A DNA stretch of 64,000 nt, taken from positions 14,782,575 to 14,846,574 of the forward strand of contig OX393576.1 of assembly GCA_947652605.1 (NCBI GenBank). Direction: 5' to 3'. This DNA comes from Elmis aenea. Its lineage: Eukaryota; Arthropoda; Insecta; Coleoptera; Elmidae. The translations under genes and the position numbers were made by a program. This document shows positions 1 through 12,013 of the stretch, in pieces. Positions within the stretch are counted from its first letter, which is position 1, and each line of letters begins with the position of its first letter. The notes below the pieces were generated by a model. It saw only the letters and a list, made by a program, of their open reading frames with translations, was not told the DNA's origin and did no database searches.

Positions 1-867
1 GTCTGTTAGTGTTAAAATATCTTTAATAATATCAATATCTGAAAATCATTTTCTTTTAAACAAATAATGTCACACAATTATTGGTGTTCTACGTAATTAT
101 AGCACCATTAGTAATTTGATTTAACCAAGAGTGCGTTTGTAACAAACACTTGAAATTGATATTTGCCACAGAAGACGAGAATGTGGTAATAACATACGCG
201 TGCAAGCGACAGTACCATAAAACGAATTAAAAAATATTTCAGTAGATGATGAGTCCTTTTATCGGAAATGTGATAGACGTCACACTCTGATGTATCGTTG
301 AAAGCTTAATCAATGCTTTCCGATTGAAAGCATCACGAGTCTTTCGAGAATTGATAAATAGGGGCCAGTTTTGCGTGTTGTCGCCGTGTCTGATAAACGT
401 TGCGAAAGTGTGTGTCTAATACGTATATGTACCGTAAACGATCAATAATGTTAAAACTTTATACTTTGAAGTATCTCCTTTAATAACTATTATATGACAA
501 TTAACACTTCCTTATAGTTTTGGTCTATACAGGTTGTTCCGAATTTGTAGCTCATCAAAGCTATCCCGCTTGTCTTAGGAGTTATAAAGTCGCTTAAAAT
601 GGGAAAAAGTAACATTACTTGGTGTTAAATCGAAAACTGTAGGTGAAAATCGCCATAGCCCTTTAGATTCGACATTTTGATATTTTATTGAAATGCTGAA
701 CCAGTTTGGAAAATCTCACTTCTTTGTCGCTGGTAAAAATAAAATTGCCACTGACGAATATACAAGAGTCTTGGAAGTGGTCTAGCATATTTACAAGAGA
801 TTTTAATTTGAACAAAATAAGTGATTCTTAATTAAGCTTCTTCTTAATCGAGTTCTCTAGAATCTTT
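1..867. other. Gene-free AT-rich flank
   Basis: No long open frame, RNA gene or clear repeat end was recognised here. It is ordinary AT-rich intergenic DNA as far as can be read. Confidence 0.5.
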
Positions 868-1123
868 CGCTGTACATCATTGGCTAACTGTGGACTGTGG
901 CACATCTCTTCAGCTGAGTCCTTTGTTTTCCCAGTCTGTCTCACTTCGTTTTTCTATTTTTTCTTGGTTTTCCTCTACTTCTCATTCCGCCAAACTTCGT
1001 TTTCCATCCGTTGCGCCTCTCTGCTTTTTGGCATGGGTAGTAGAAGTTCCAGCCATCTTAATTGGTTCTTCTTCATCATTTCTTTGTCTTTCACTCCTAG
1101 CTTTTTTAAATTTTATCGGGGGT

Positions 1124-1271
1124 AATACCATAACAGGTTAAAATTTGCCGGCCAAATTTTGTTGGTCACGAGTTGTTGCTTAGTAACACTTAACGAGAAT
1201 AAATTGAAAAGCAATAACGAGTGTTACAAATAAAAATTTTGCCCGCTAAAATTTTAACCTCTAATGGTATT
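1124..1271. mobile_element. Short imperfect inverted-repeat element (MITE-like)
   Basis: The left end (AATACCATAACAGGTTAAAA) and the right end (TTTTAACCTCTAATGGTATT) are imperfect reverse complements over roughly 38 bp around a 70-bp centre. It lies inside the larger insert 1119-1657 that splits relic A. It has no coding capacity. Superfamily unknown. Confidence 0.45.
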
Positions 1272-1753
1272 TGTAACGAAAATTCCACGACTGATAAGAA
1301 TTACTTATAAAAATATTTATTTATTTATACTTTTTTTGTTTGCAGTACCAAATCTCTTTGCTGACTCGCACATTTTTAAATATATTAGTTATTATTTAAA
1401 TTAAAAGCTGTTCAATTCAGTTCAAACAATAAAACACACGTTGAAAACTTAACTTTTGACATTATTCTAAACGTTGCTATGGTGAAGTAAACAAAGATTC
1501 TAAAATTTTATTGCGTTGCCATGGTGAAGGTAAACAAAAATTTATCCGATTGCAAATAGTAAGGTTCCTATTTATCCGCTAGTAAACGTGATAAATCGTA
1601 TGCATTTGCATTGACATTAATGACAGTAGTGGAATTATCGTTATTAATCTAATCAACTGGTCTACATCCTTCTATTTTTCTTAAAAACCTCATTTCCTGC
1701 GCCTGTATCCTTTGCTTTGCTTTCTTGTTAGTGCTCAAGTTTCTGAACTATAA

Positions 1754-1893
1754 TGGTGCCTGTACACCTGAGAGTAAAGTACTCTCGAGAGTAGCGTCGC
1801 CAAGGATACAGCCAATCGCGAGTTACTCTCAGGGGCTGTATCCTTGGCGACGCTACTCTCGAGAGTACTTTACTCTCAGGTGTACAGGCACCA
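1754..1893. mobile_element. Perfect palindrome unit 1 (60-bp arms, 20-bp loop)
   Basis: The arm at 1754-1813 is the exact reverse complement of 1834-1893, around a 20-bp loop at 1814-1833. The ends read TGGTGCCTGT...ACAGGCACCA. TAA precedes it (1751-1753) and follows it (1894-1896), as expected for a 3-bp target duplication of PIF/Harbinger type; that assignment is inferred from the TAA alone. The near-identical unit 2 follows immediately, sharing the middle TAA. Open frames across this region on both strands are by-products of the palindrome. Confidence 0.8.
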
Positions 1894-1896
1894 TAA

Positions 1897-2036
1897 TGGT
1901 GCCTGTCCACCTGAGAGTAAACAACTCTCGATAGCAGCGTCGCCAAGGATACAGCCAATCGCGAGTTACTCTCAGGGGCTGTATCCTTGGCGACGCTGCT
2001 ATCGAGAGTTGTTTACTCTCAGGTGGACAGGCACCA
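1897..2036. mobile_element. Perfect palindrome unit 2 (60-bp arms, 20-bp loop)
   Basis: The arms 1897-1956 and 1977-2036 are exact reverse complements. The loop 1957-1976 is identical to that of unit 1. TAA flanks it on both sides (1894-1896, 2037-2039). It differs from unit 1 at arm positions 11, 26, 27, 36 and 39, and every difference is mirrored in the opposite arm, so both units stay perfectly palindromic. Confidence 0.8.
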
Positions 2037-2106
2037 TAAGTAAGAATTGGTACGTACTTGCGTCTTAGTTTCTTTTGAGATCTCCTTACTTATTAAACAT
2101 GTATTA

Positions 2107-2662
2107 AGACTGTTTTATACTATACTATTTTTTCGTTTAAGAAAATCGTATACGATTTTTGATACAAAAATTTCGTTCAAGAATTTAGCATGGAAAATAT
2201 GGACCTTTTACATTGCATTATATTTTGGTACGAAAACCCCAATATATTTTGGTTACTTTTTAGTAACTTTTATCATATTTTGTTGGCACCTTGAGTAACC
2301 ATGTCAAATGTTCAATTTGATCACAACATAAAGCGAATCATTTTCAAATTTAACGTATATTTAACGCTTGTCCCATTCTACATATTTATTCCTACAAAAT
2401 AAATTGTGAGGGATTAACGGTAATAAGTAGTATTTAACATCGTTTGATTGTTTCAGTTAACCTAACCCACAAATGACATGCGGTCAGATACAGTAACAGT
2501 AGAATACGCATGCGCGCATGCTAAAATTGGACGCATATAGGGACGGTAATAATTTCGTACGAATTTTTCGTTCAAGATTTTTAATTTCTGATTGACACCG
2601 TACTAGAAAATCGTATACGATATTCTTAAACGAAAAAATAGTGTAGTATAAAACAGACTTTA
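2107..2662. mobile_element. Inverted-repeat DNA element with TTA target duplication
   Basis: The left end (AGACTGTTTTATACTATACT) is matched at the right end by its near-perfect reverse complement, over about 50 bp that include the palindromic ATCGTATACGAT motif. TTA stands on both sides. The paralogous relic near 7555 has a single TTA at the same place, which supports an insertion with a 3-bp duplication. The roughly 450-bp interior encodes nothing recognisable. Harbinger-type mobilisation is an inference. Confidence 0.6.
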
Positions 2663-2789
2663 GTGGCGTTATATAAATTCGTCGCTGCAGCTATTCTGTT
2701 ATTCAGCTTTTACCAATTTACCGTTCTCTGAAATCATCCTTCCAAAATATTGAAACATTGATAACTGCTCTATCCTTTCTTGGACACGC

Positions 2790-5700
2790 ATTGAAACCGT
2801 TACATGATTTTTCGTTATAATCATGGTTATGGTTAATTAAACTTATTTATGTTTATAAACGAATCGCTTAAATAATTGAAGCAAATGCTTAATAAATATC
2901 AAACAATAATACTTATATCCATAAAGAAACAGTTTTACAGACCTAGCTTGGTCATAGATTTTATAATACTTGGATTTAAAAAAAAAACTAATCTTAAAGT
3001 TAAGCTTTATTCATTACTCCCTATTCTGTTAAATAAGATGGGATTACTACTACTGTAACCACCAATTTACTTTCTTGTTGCGTTTTATTTCATTTGTTTA
3101 TTTCCAGTTCAACTATTTATACCATTGAGGACTATTAAACAGGTCAGTGGACGATAGGTCCTTTCAGGATTGAGTTGGATTACGAAGGAAAGGATTAATT
3201 AAGATAAGGCCAAGTACAACATGTTAAATTAGCTTTGAATAAGAGCATACTTATACAATGCAACTTAATTGACTTTTTTGCAGTTACATGTAATTCATTT
3301 ACAATTTACGTGTGAGTATTGATGAGCATGTGACTTTTAAATTTTAATGTCAATCAAGTCACAAGAAAACATTAAAACTGCTTCAGCCGTCGAAACTCTT
3401 GCAGATAAAACAAATTTTATTTACTTTATGTAAAGAACTTTTTTGTTTTAGATATTCCCTTCTTAAATCTTGATTCTGTGTTTGCAATATGTAAATCTAA
3501 TGTTTTTTAAAAGTCAGTTACAAAGTTGAAAGAAAGGAATTTATGTGAATACTTGCGAATAAAGGATTTCAAAGGCTGCATATATGGCAGACTGCTGCTT
3601 TTAAATTGGGAGTTTACTTTCTTTACATTTTTGTAATGTGGAATTTTATATTTATAATTATTTTAAGTGTATTATGTGGTTCATGTAATTAACTAACGGA
3701 TCAAAATATGATTATCTGCTTTTCACTTGTAATAAATTTAATTTTCACTACAAAATACTACTACTACAATATAATAAATTGTAAAGGATGACTCGAATTT
3801 TTTTATTTATAGTGAATATGTGGTGAATATTTTTAAACCCTTTGTCATACAAATTATTAGATTGCAAAATTAGTATACTGGAAAGTCCAGAACTTTTGAT
3901 TGCTGTATGATAGTTACGTTAATCAACAAAGCACATATTTAAAATTCAATTCAATTACGAAACAGCATAACAAACAATTATTTTTTTTGCTTTAAGCTAG
4001 CAAGTTATGAGAATGTCATTCCAATTTTTAATCTCTTACCATTTTATAGATGTTGAACTTTGGCGGAAACATTAACCAAGTTTTATTTATGAAAAAACAA
4101 CTTGTTCTTTTTCATGACACGTTATAAAATTTTCATGATCACACAATCTCTTAAAAGTGCACATCAAGCCAACGATTTAAAAGATTCACGTTTAACTGGT
4201 CTGTAAAACTTTTATTATTACTAAACACCAATACACAACAAGAAAGTGTTTTTAATAACAAGTTAATTAAATTCGTTGCTCATAATATTTTTAATAATTT
4301 GTACAAAACAATAATGAATATAAAGCACACGTTATACCTAAAAGTATTGATATATATTTCATCACACATTTGTAGTATGATGGTGCATGAATTAACTAAT
4401 TTTATTTTACATAATATGTGTAAAGGAATACCTTTCAGCAAAAATATATTTGACCATTTTTTCTTTCCACTCTTTAAAAGCTCCTTGAAGTTTTTTTAAA
4501 ACTCCTTAAATAAGAGCAATTTAATCTTGCTAATTGTTCTAAAATCGCTAAAAGCTAGTGTTGCATGAACTTTTATCGAGCTTTTTTAAACGTTTAAAGT
4601 TTTAGACCATGCACCAACTATTCTCAAGAATAAAATTTTTCGATCAATCGATAATAAAAAGCTTATCTATTAGTTGCAAACTTTTTGAATGTTGACACTA
4701 CTATAAAATTCGAAAATGAAATTATAACGTAAAATTTCGTATCGTCATATTTTTGATTTCTAAACAATTTCTTCTCATGAATCTTTTGGTAAGTTTTAAA
4801 ATAAGGGCACTTTGCTTTTCCGACTATTTTTAAAATACTTAAAATGTAATGTCCTGAATTTTTTTCCATCTTAAATTTAGTTGTAAGTCATGCATCAACT
4901 TTCATCAGGAATAAAATTTTCTGAGAAATCGATAATTAAAAAAACTTTTACAATTGTTGCAGACTTTTTGAATGAGTCTGTAGATCTTTTAACTCTAAAA
5001 TTAATTATTACCGTGAAAATTTACAAAGTAAATCTACCGGAATGCGTCTCTAACAAGAAAATTCCTGTAGAGACGTTATTTCTCCCTGACCTATAAGAAG
5101 ACAATAGGCAATATTTCCGGCGGTAGAAGTAAAACGTGCATTTAATTTATATGTGACGTGTGACGTTTTATTTAAATCATGATTTTAATTTTTTTAAATC
5201 AGCTGATATAAATCAGGCCAACCCTGTAAAGAACTAAATAATATGAAGGTGTGAATTTTACTTTGCACTGATTTTCATGAATTTAGTGCAATGTCATGTA
5301 ATTACATTTATAATTGTTTTTATCTGAAATTTTTAAGAAAATATCAATACAATATTGTTCAACTCAATTGACTTTTGTTTTTATACAAGAAGTATCTGTT
5401 CAATACGTTGAGCAGTTGAGCTTGTCAGTAGCGAGTGATTTACCTTCTTTGAAATTTTATACCTTTTGAGTAACTGAAACGTATGTAAGAAATTTATTAT
5501 TGGATTTGTTGCATTCCACTATTTAGTTTTTCTAGTTAGAAAAACTGTTTAAACAGTAAATGACGCAAGATCTGGTTGATAGTGTAATAAAACAAAAAAT
5601 GTCATATAACTACATGTGGATGCTAATACTTTTTCAGTAACAGACTGACTTTAAACAATGTTTGCAGTCTAACCGCCGCGCCGTGTATGGCGATTAATTG

Positions 5701-6829
5701 CATTAAAATATAGTTTAAAAAATAAAAACTAGCAACTATAGTTGATTAAATCTCTAAAATAAACAAGAAAATATAAACTTAGTATCTTAAAAAGATAAAA
5801 ACAAAGTTCCTATGCATATTTAAATGTCCGTAGCAGATTGAGGCAACTGTAGTTATTTGCTTTATAAGATATTAAAATAATTGCAAGCATAAACATAAAA
5901 TGCACATCAAGACAATTAATTAGTCAAGTGATCTGTAACTACTAATTGCACTTGAGAAGCACTAATTGTTTTCATTGGCATACAAATATAACTTAAACTC
6001 TGAATTTCAGTAAGTTCATACGCTTATATACATACAGGGTATGTCAAATTGGATATGCAAGGAATCTCATTATCTTTAGAGCTAACAATGTGAGTAAATT
6101 AGGGCCAAGTTCAACATTTTGATGATAGATAAGAATCTTTAAAAAAAATATTATCATTGACCTCTTAAACAAGACTTGTTTTAGAAAATATAACAAACAG
6201 TTTTTATTGTTTTATTTTTTAACTTGCTAGAGATAGCGGAAAGCCAAAAACATTCTGTTGAAACAATTTTAATTATGTATACGCTGATTTAAATACATTT
6301 TGTCCCAAGCCATTATCAAGTTTCTTATTTTCAATGGGCTTCGTGCACTCAAAGATTCTCTTAAAGCTTTTGATAGTGGCGATTTAGCCAGATAAAATTT
6401 GAAAAGAACTAATACAAAATCATGGAAAAATTAATGTGTTTTACCATAACATAAAATAAATGTATTTTCATGATCTTGATTGTGAACACTTGGCCAAATC
6501 CAATATGTTTCCTAGATGTTTCTCCAAGTTATTAACATCTACTCAGACGTTTGGAATATAGGTAATATTTGCTGCTTTCAAAAAATAATAAATCACGAAT
6601 ACGCCAAAACAGACGAAGTTACTCATCAGTATAAGTAATTTTGGTGTCTTTTACCGATTTTGCATCTCCAACGGCTTAGAAACTGTTGATGGTGTCTCGA
6701 ATTTCGAGCATACTTTATATCGATTACTGAAACATTACCTTTTTCTTCTAGGTGCAATGTCCTCCTCAAATCATTAGCTAAGTTTTAAATTTTTTTAAAC
6801 TTCCTTTTGAAAGAGTAATTTTGTACTCT
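2790..6829. other. Gene-free stretch
   Basis: Only short chance open frames are present. The one structure seen is the diverged tandem duplication listed separately. A single CAGGGTATGTC-type terminus near 6037 suggests an eroded element. Confidence 0.45.
4500..5060. repeat. Diverged tandem duplication, about 281-bp spacing
   Basis: Sequence at 4608-4691 recurs at 4889-4974 with scattered substitutions and small indels, from a CATGCA(C/T)CAACT start to a CTTTTTGAATG end. Weaker similarity extends on both sides of each copy (for example AAATAAG-G/A-GCA...). This suggests two old tandem copies of about 280 bp. Open frames in it are not conserved between copies. Confidence 0.5.
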
Positions 6830-7125
6830 GTTCATACCATCGTCCCAGACTTTTTAGCCATGAGGTTATTCTACGTCTTGGTCCTCGCTTTCCATCTGCT
6901 ATTTTTCCCTGGATGACGATGTGCAGTAATTGGTACTTTGATGACGTGGCCAAAATACTCTAGCTTTTTCTTCTTTATTCTGTTATGTTAAGTAACCCTA
7001 TTTGTTTGTTCAGTTTCCTTAACACTTCCACGTTTGTCACTCTTTCTTCTTGTCTTCTTGTCTTCTTAATCGGTTGCTGTTGTACCTTTCGGTGTCGAGG
7101 TACGCTTTTCTATTTCTGTGTTATG
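6830..7125 (-). mobile_element. Reverse-transcriptase C-terminal relic (non-LTR)
   Basis: On the minus strand the frame fragments read like the C-terminal tail of insect LINE reverse transcriptases: an RVTN-EVLRK-like stretch followed by a KLEYFGHV-like motif, then a basic segment, with stops between them. It abuts relic B but represents a different part of such an element, or a second element. Not functional. Confidence 0.5.
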
Positions 7126-7690
7126 TTTCTCCACTCCTGCCTATTGTTAGCTAATTGTGGCACATCTCTCCAGCTGACTCCTTTTTCTTCTAGTCTCTGC
7201 CTCACTTCTTTTTCCATTTTATTCTTGGTCTTCCTCTATTTCTTTCTCCTTCCAATTTCATCTTCCCTCTATTTTCGCGTATCTACTTTCTGGCATGCGT
7301 TGTAGATGTTCAAGCCATCTTAACTGATTCGTTTCCATCTTTTTCTTAATGCCTGTTACTCCTAGGTTATTTCGTTACTGATTTTATCGATCAGTTTACA
7401 TTCCTCCATTCTTCTCAGAAATCTCATTTCCTGTGCCTGTGTTCTTTGTTTTTGTTTTTGTGTTAGTGTTCAAGTTTCTGAACTGCATTAAAAACTCCAT
7501 TCTTCGTTTCTTTTGACGTCTCCTTCTTGCTTATCATCTTATCAAACATTTATTAATGGCGTAGTAAAATTTCATCGCTGGTCACTCTTTCTGTACATGA
7601 TATTCTTCAAATTCTACGAGAGGCCCACATTTTGAATGCCAAGTCTTCACTCCATACTAGAGTATTAGAAGACACTAGAAATATAGCAGC
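7126..7690 (-). mobile_element. Non-LTR retrotransposon relic B
   Basis: This is the paralogue of relic A and lacks relic A's three insertions. On the minus strand it shows the same decayed reverse-transcriptase-tail signals. It gives a within-window reference for the pre-insertion sequence of relic A. Confidence 0.5.
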
Positions 7691-8881
7691 GGAATCGTAG
7701 TGCGAGATTTAGGACACGGCAGGTAAAAACTTTTTTTTATTTAGAGATAGCTTCAAGGGGAAAATTAAATAATGCTATAAAACTGTCAAACTTTTTTTTT
7801 TAGCAAAGCTCACATAATTTATAAGAAATGTGGTGAAAAGTGACGGATTATAGAGAATACACAATATAATGAAATAGCTATTTTTTCTTAATTACAGAGG
7901 ATAATTTGTTTATTGAAAAATATATTACATGTGGATATTGTTTATACGTTAGTATTAATTCGAATTTATATTAACCAGAAGTGATAAATTTTTGATCTTT
8001 GAGCTTCAAATTAAAAAGGTTTACAATGGTATGTAGGTCATTCATCGAATGATTAACAATTGGTATTGCATTGTAATTAAAAGTGAAAAATTTCCAAAAA
8101 GTTTTTCTTGGTAACACCTTTTATATAACAATCTAGATGACTAGACGTAAAATGTACAGTACTCATTTAAATTGGACAGTCGCAAACTTTAAACCAACGT
8201 AAGTTTGTAGTAGAACTATTTGTTAATAACTCGCTGTAACTTGTGAACCGGAATTTGACGTTTCTATAACTAATCAATCGATTAATAAAAACACTAAATG
8301 CAATTGAGATTGAGAGCAAATACCAGAAGGTCACTAGCCACGAAGCTCAACGTCAATTGTGGCCACTCAGTACACTTATTTGCTGTCGAATTTGTAAACA
8401 ATCAGTCCAATAAGTCCTAAGTTGATGTAACACATTTATTCGGCTAACATTTACACCCACTTAATTATCTTTCAGTAAATAATTGGGCCTATATGAAGTT
8501 AATACAAAACAAGTTAATGAATACACGAATCGAATAAGCAAACATTCGTTAAGACAAGCCAATTTCACACTAAATTATATTCACTTTTTTGTAAAAGTGT
8601 TCAAGTAAAAAAAAATCAGAAGATGAATAGCTTCATTGGAACATAATCAAGTTCCGATGTTTTATTGCAGTGATTGCTCCTTTACGACTATTTCATTTCC
8701 GATATAAGCTTTAAACTGTGATTGTACAATCGATTTTGTAAAAGAAATTGTTCCGTAAGATAAATTTTAAGTTACATAACATACATTAACCTTGTTGAAT
8801 TATTTTCAAGAATCAATTTTAACTAAATCTTTTTTTTTTAAGTATTAGCTGAAAACAAAATAACAACTAGATTTTAATATA
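7691..8881. other. Gene-free stretch
   Basis: AT-rich, with only short open frames. No repeat ends, RNA genes or domains were recognised. Confidence 0.45.
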
Positions 8882-9567
8882 CAGGGAGGTCCACAGAGAA
8901 GGGCCACTATTGGAATCTCGAAAACGGTAAGAGCTACAAAGAAGTTTAAATAAGACAAATTGTTCCCTTTTCTGAGACCTATTCAGTGATGCTTTAATGT
9001 TTAAAAAAAAATATTCATGGCATGCTAAATAATAAACAAAAATTAAAATGGGCATTTTTTTACAATTGTTAATAACTCGGTTATATTTGATGGTACAAAA
9101 ATATTTTTGGGGAAAAAGTTGTAGATTTTTCCATGCACTGTATAATGAAAACATTCATTTGTTTCGATATTGTTTAAATTCATGGCCCTTTATAGCTTCA
9201 TAGGAACTTTTTAATCAATTTTATTTGTTTTGATCCTAAATATCAAAATTGAAAAAAATATATGACTTTTTATGAGGTCATAGTCAACTATGGTTTCCAT
9301 AAAAAAATGCAAGTTTGTAATTTATCTAAGAATTAAAGTGCGTACAAAAATCTATAACTTTTTCCCCAAAAATATTTTTGTACCATCAAGTATTATCGAG
9401 TTATAAATGATTTAAAAAAAAGCCCATTTTGATTTTTGTTTATCTAGCGTGCCATGGAACTCTTTTAAAACAATAAAGGATCACTAAATAGGTCTCAGAA
9501 ACAGGAACGATTTGTCTAATTTAAACTTTGTGGCTCTTACGAGATCCCTTGTATGTGGACCACCCTG
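8882..9567. mobile_element. Foldback element, TA-flanked (686 bp)
   Basis: It starts CAGGGAGGTCCACA and ends with TGTGGACCACCCTG, with TA on both sides (8880-8881, 9568-9569). The similarity runs inward for most of the length: the stretches with AAATAAGACAAATTGTTCC and its counterpart near 9505-9525 are complementary, as are those with AATATTTTTGGGGAAAAAG near 9100 and 9365. It has no transposase and is probably moved by a Tc1/mariner-type enzyme, inferred from the TA duplication. The 95-aa minus-strand frame across its left arm is not a gene. Confidence 0.7.
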
Positions 9568-9569
9568 TA

Positions 9570-11880
9570 CAATTAAGCGTTCAATTTTATCAACTTAGCA
9601 TAAACTATTGTCTACCAATGCGGCAATACGTATTTTTTATTGTTAAGAGCATGGCGATCTTGAAAATCGTTAAAGCTAAAGGTATAGTTAAATTATAAAA
9701 TGGAAAGTAGGTAAAATCCCAACTTAAATTGTGCCCAGTTCCTATATTATTTTGAAAAACCTGGAAATGTTCAATTTTAAGTTTTATTGATATCTTTTTT
9801 ATTATGGTCACTAACAATTTGAAAAATCATATTGTTAGTTTACGGACAAAACTAAAAACACATGATTTACTTAATTTAAGTGATTTAGGTTACGCAATTT
9901 TATATTTCATTAAAAAAATCGCTTACCGATTGTTTTTTCTTGTATCATTTTATCTCATCCTGAGTTTGTAACTCTCGTCTGCTTCATCATCACATAATTG
10001 GAGAAGGGCAACAAGTATGAAATTGAATAATCCAGTAACATATTACCCCTCTTGTGTAATTTTTCTATTGAAAAACCAAAAAAACATTTAACAAGTAAAT
10101 TTTCGTTATGAACGCTGATACGATATTTTTGGGACGAACGTTTGTATTATAGCCATGGTTGATAGTAAATTAGAAGAAAATTCCAAAATACCGAGAGGAG
10201 TAGTGGGTCAAAGCACATTTGAGAACCTAAAGAGCTTTGTTTATTACACGTTTGTTCCGTATTCTTGTTCTTTGATCTGTAAAAAAGGAATCTAAACCAC
10301 CATCAAACAATGTAAACTCATGAATTAATGTGACCTAGATGTTCTATCAAAATAAAATTATTTGTTAACCATACTTGTCAACATCGATCTATATACTCTT
10401 AAAGTTTAAAAGGTATTAAGTTTTAAACATGCAAATATCAAATTTGATTATATTCTTAACAAACTTTAGAACAATTAATTTTTATACCTGCATATTAGGA
10501 CAAAAAATTGCTTGTGGTTATGTCTCTGTTACAATTTTTGAACAAAACGACTAACAACTTTATTTAAATGCTGGTGATTGTGGAGAATCGTTACAACATT
10601 CTTAAGTTGATGCTCTTTTACCACACAGTTTGCTTTATTGCCACCTTCAATTATATTTTGAAAAACAGCAATGTTTTTCGGTAGCAGCAGCAGAAGGATG
10701 TCCTGACCCTTTTTGATGCTGTACAGAACTCCTTTAGCGTTCAAATTCTTTATGTCAGCGATAAATTACAGCCAAGGAAGGCGCATTTTCACTAAAAGCT
10801 GAATCTCAACTTTCCTTACACTGGTGAGCGCTTAAACCCTTTTTAAAATTTTAATAAATCATAATCCGAAAATGCTCTTTGGTTAACATCACTTTTTCAC
10901 CACTTCCATTATTCTAAAAAAAAATTAACTACGTTTTAACAAACTTGGCTTTGAAAATTAAACCTCAAACGACAGGTAAAGAACAAACTAATATAAAGGC
11001 GCGGAGTTTGCAATATCATGGTCTACTAGTAGGTATCTTTTTTTAATTATAAATAAATTCAGATTGGCCCTTGTGCTCAATTGGCTATTTATTTCAATTA
11101 ACGATAGCTATCTGTACGCCTAAATTACTTAACTAAAAACGTTTCGTTTAGTACAAATAATGTGATATCAGATAGATACGAAGTAACCGTCTGGATTAGC
11201 AATCTTGGTCTATCCGATATACGCGTCCGTGAGGATCTTTGGCAGAAAGAAGCTCAAGCGGTGACCTAATTACCGTACTTAAAAGTATCTGCTGCTATAT
11301 TCGAGTGGATGTGTGCTTTACGAATTTACAGCGAACTTTTATTTACTCAAAATATGTTGTTACCGGCCAATCCCGTCTTATTTTGTTGAAAAATAAAATA
11401 AAACACTCTATTCATCTTTCATTTTTAGAAAGCAAACTATGTATTTTGCCTGACATCTGAACATCTCAATTTAAATCTATTGTATGCAATTTTTTGTCAC
11501 TGTATCCATATAGGTACCTTTATTTTTTTGTATAAATATTATTTATATATAAAGAAGTAATGAGAGTTTCTAAACTAGGATAAATTTAATCATAAATATA
11601 TAAATATTAGAGTGGTCCTTACCTATCATTTTTTGAAAAGTTAATGGGCCATTCCCCAATATTGTTCAATCTACAGGAAAACCTGCGCCTGTAAAATTTC
11701 ACATCGTTTGAGCAATAATGTTTAAAAGATCGCTAAAATGGTTTAAAATTTAGCATTGTTATGCGTTCAGCCTGCGGCTTAATAAACGACAGAAAAAAGT
11801 AAACTGTTGTAACATGTTTACTGCTTTTTTAAAAATTGATATAATACGTAGACAACATATAACATTTTACCACTGAAAAC
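9570..11880. other. Gene-free stretch
   Basis: Several 60-75-codon frames occur, but none shows a domain, a signal peptide or a convincing composition. No clear repeat structure was seen. Confidence 0.4.
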
Positions 11881-12013
11881 TTAAATTGATTTAAAATTTC
11901 AACTCTACTGTGAGGCATTAAAACTTGTAGAATTGCATCATGCAACATAGTAGTTTATTTAAAATTTAAATGGCAAAATTTTAAAAGTTATTCATATATC
12001 TCCCCTAATTATA

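Larger units (their letters stand above)
868..2780 (-). mobile_element. Non-LTR retrotransposon relic A, broken by three insertions
   Basis: Read on the minus strand, the pieces at about 868-1118, 1658-1750, 2040-2106 and 2663-2780 resemble the region around the end of a LINE-type reverse transcriptase: a QLRW-like stretch, a basic Arg/Lys/Gly run and a long decayed tail with many stops. The same order of sequence appears nearly uninterrupted at about 7130-7680 (relic B). In relic A the sequence is split by an insert of about 540 bp (1119-1657), the palindrome pair (1754-2036) and an inverted-repeat element (2107-2662). It is a dead fragment; the clade is not determined. Confidence 0.55.

Noticed and set aside
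1725..2068. Overlapping open frames on both strands of about 70-76 codons
   Set aside because: They read through the two palindromes, so both strands give the same peptide words. There is no independent coding signal.
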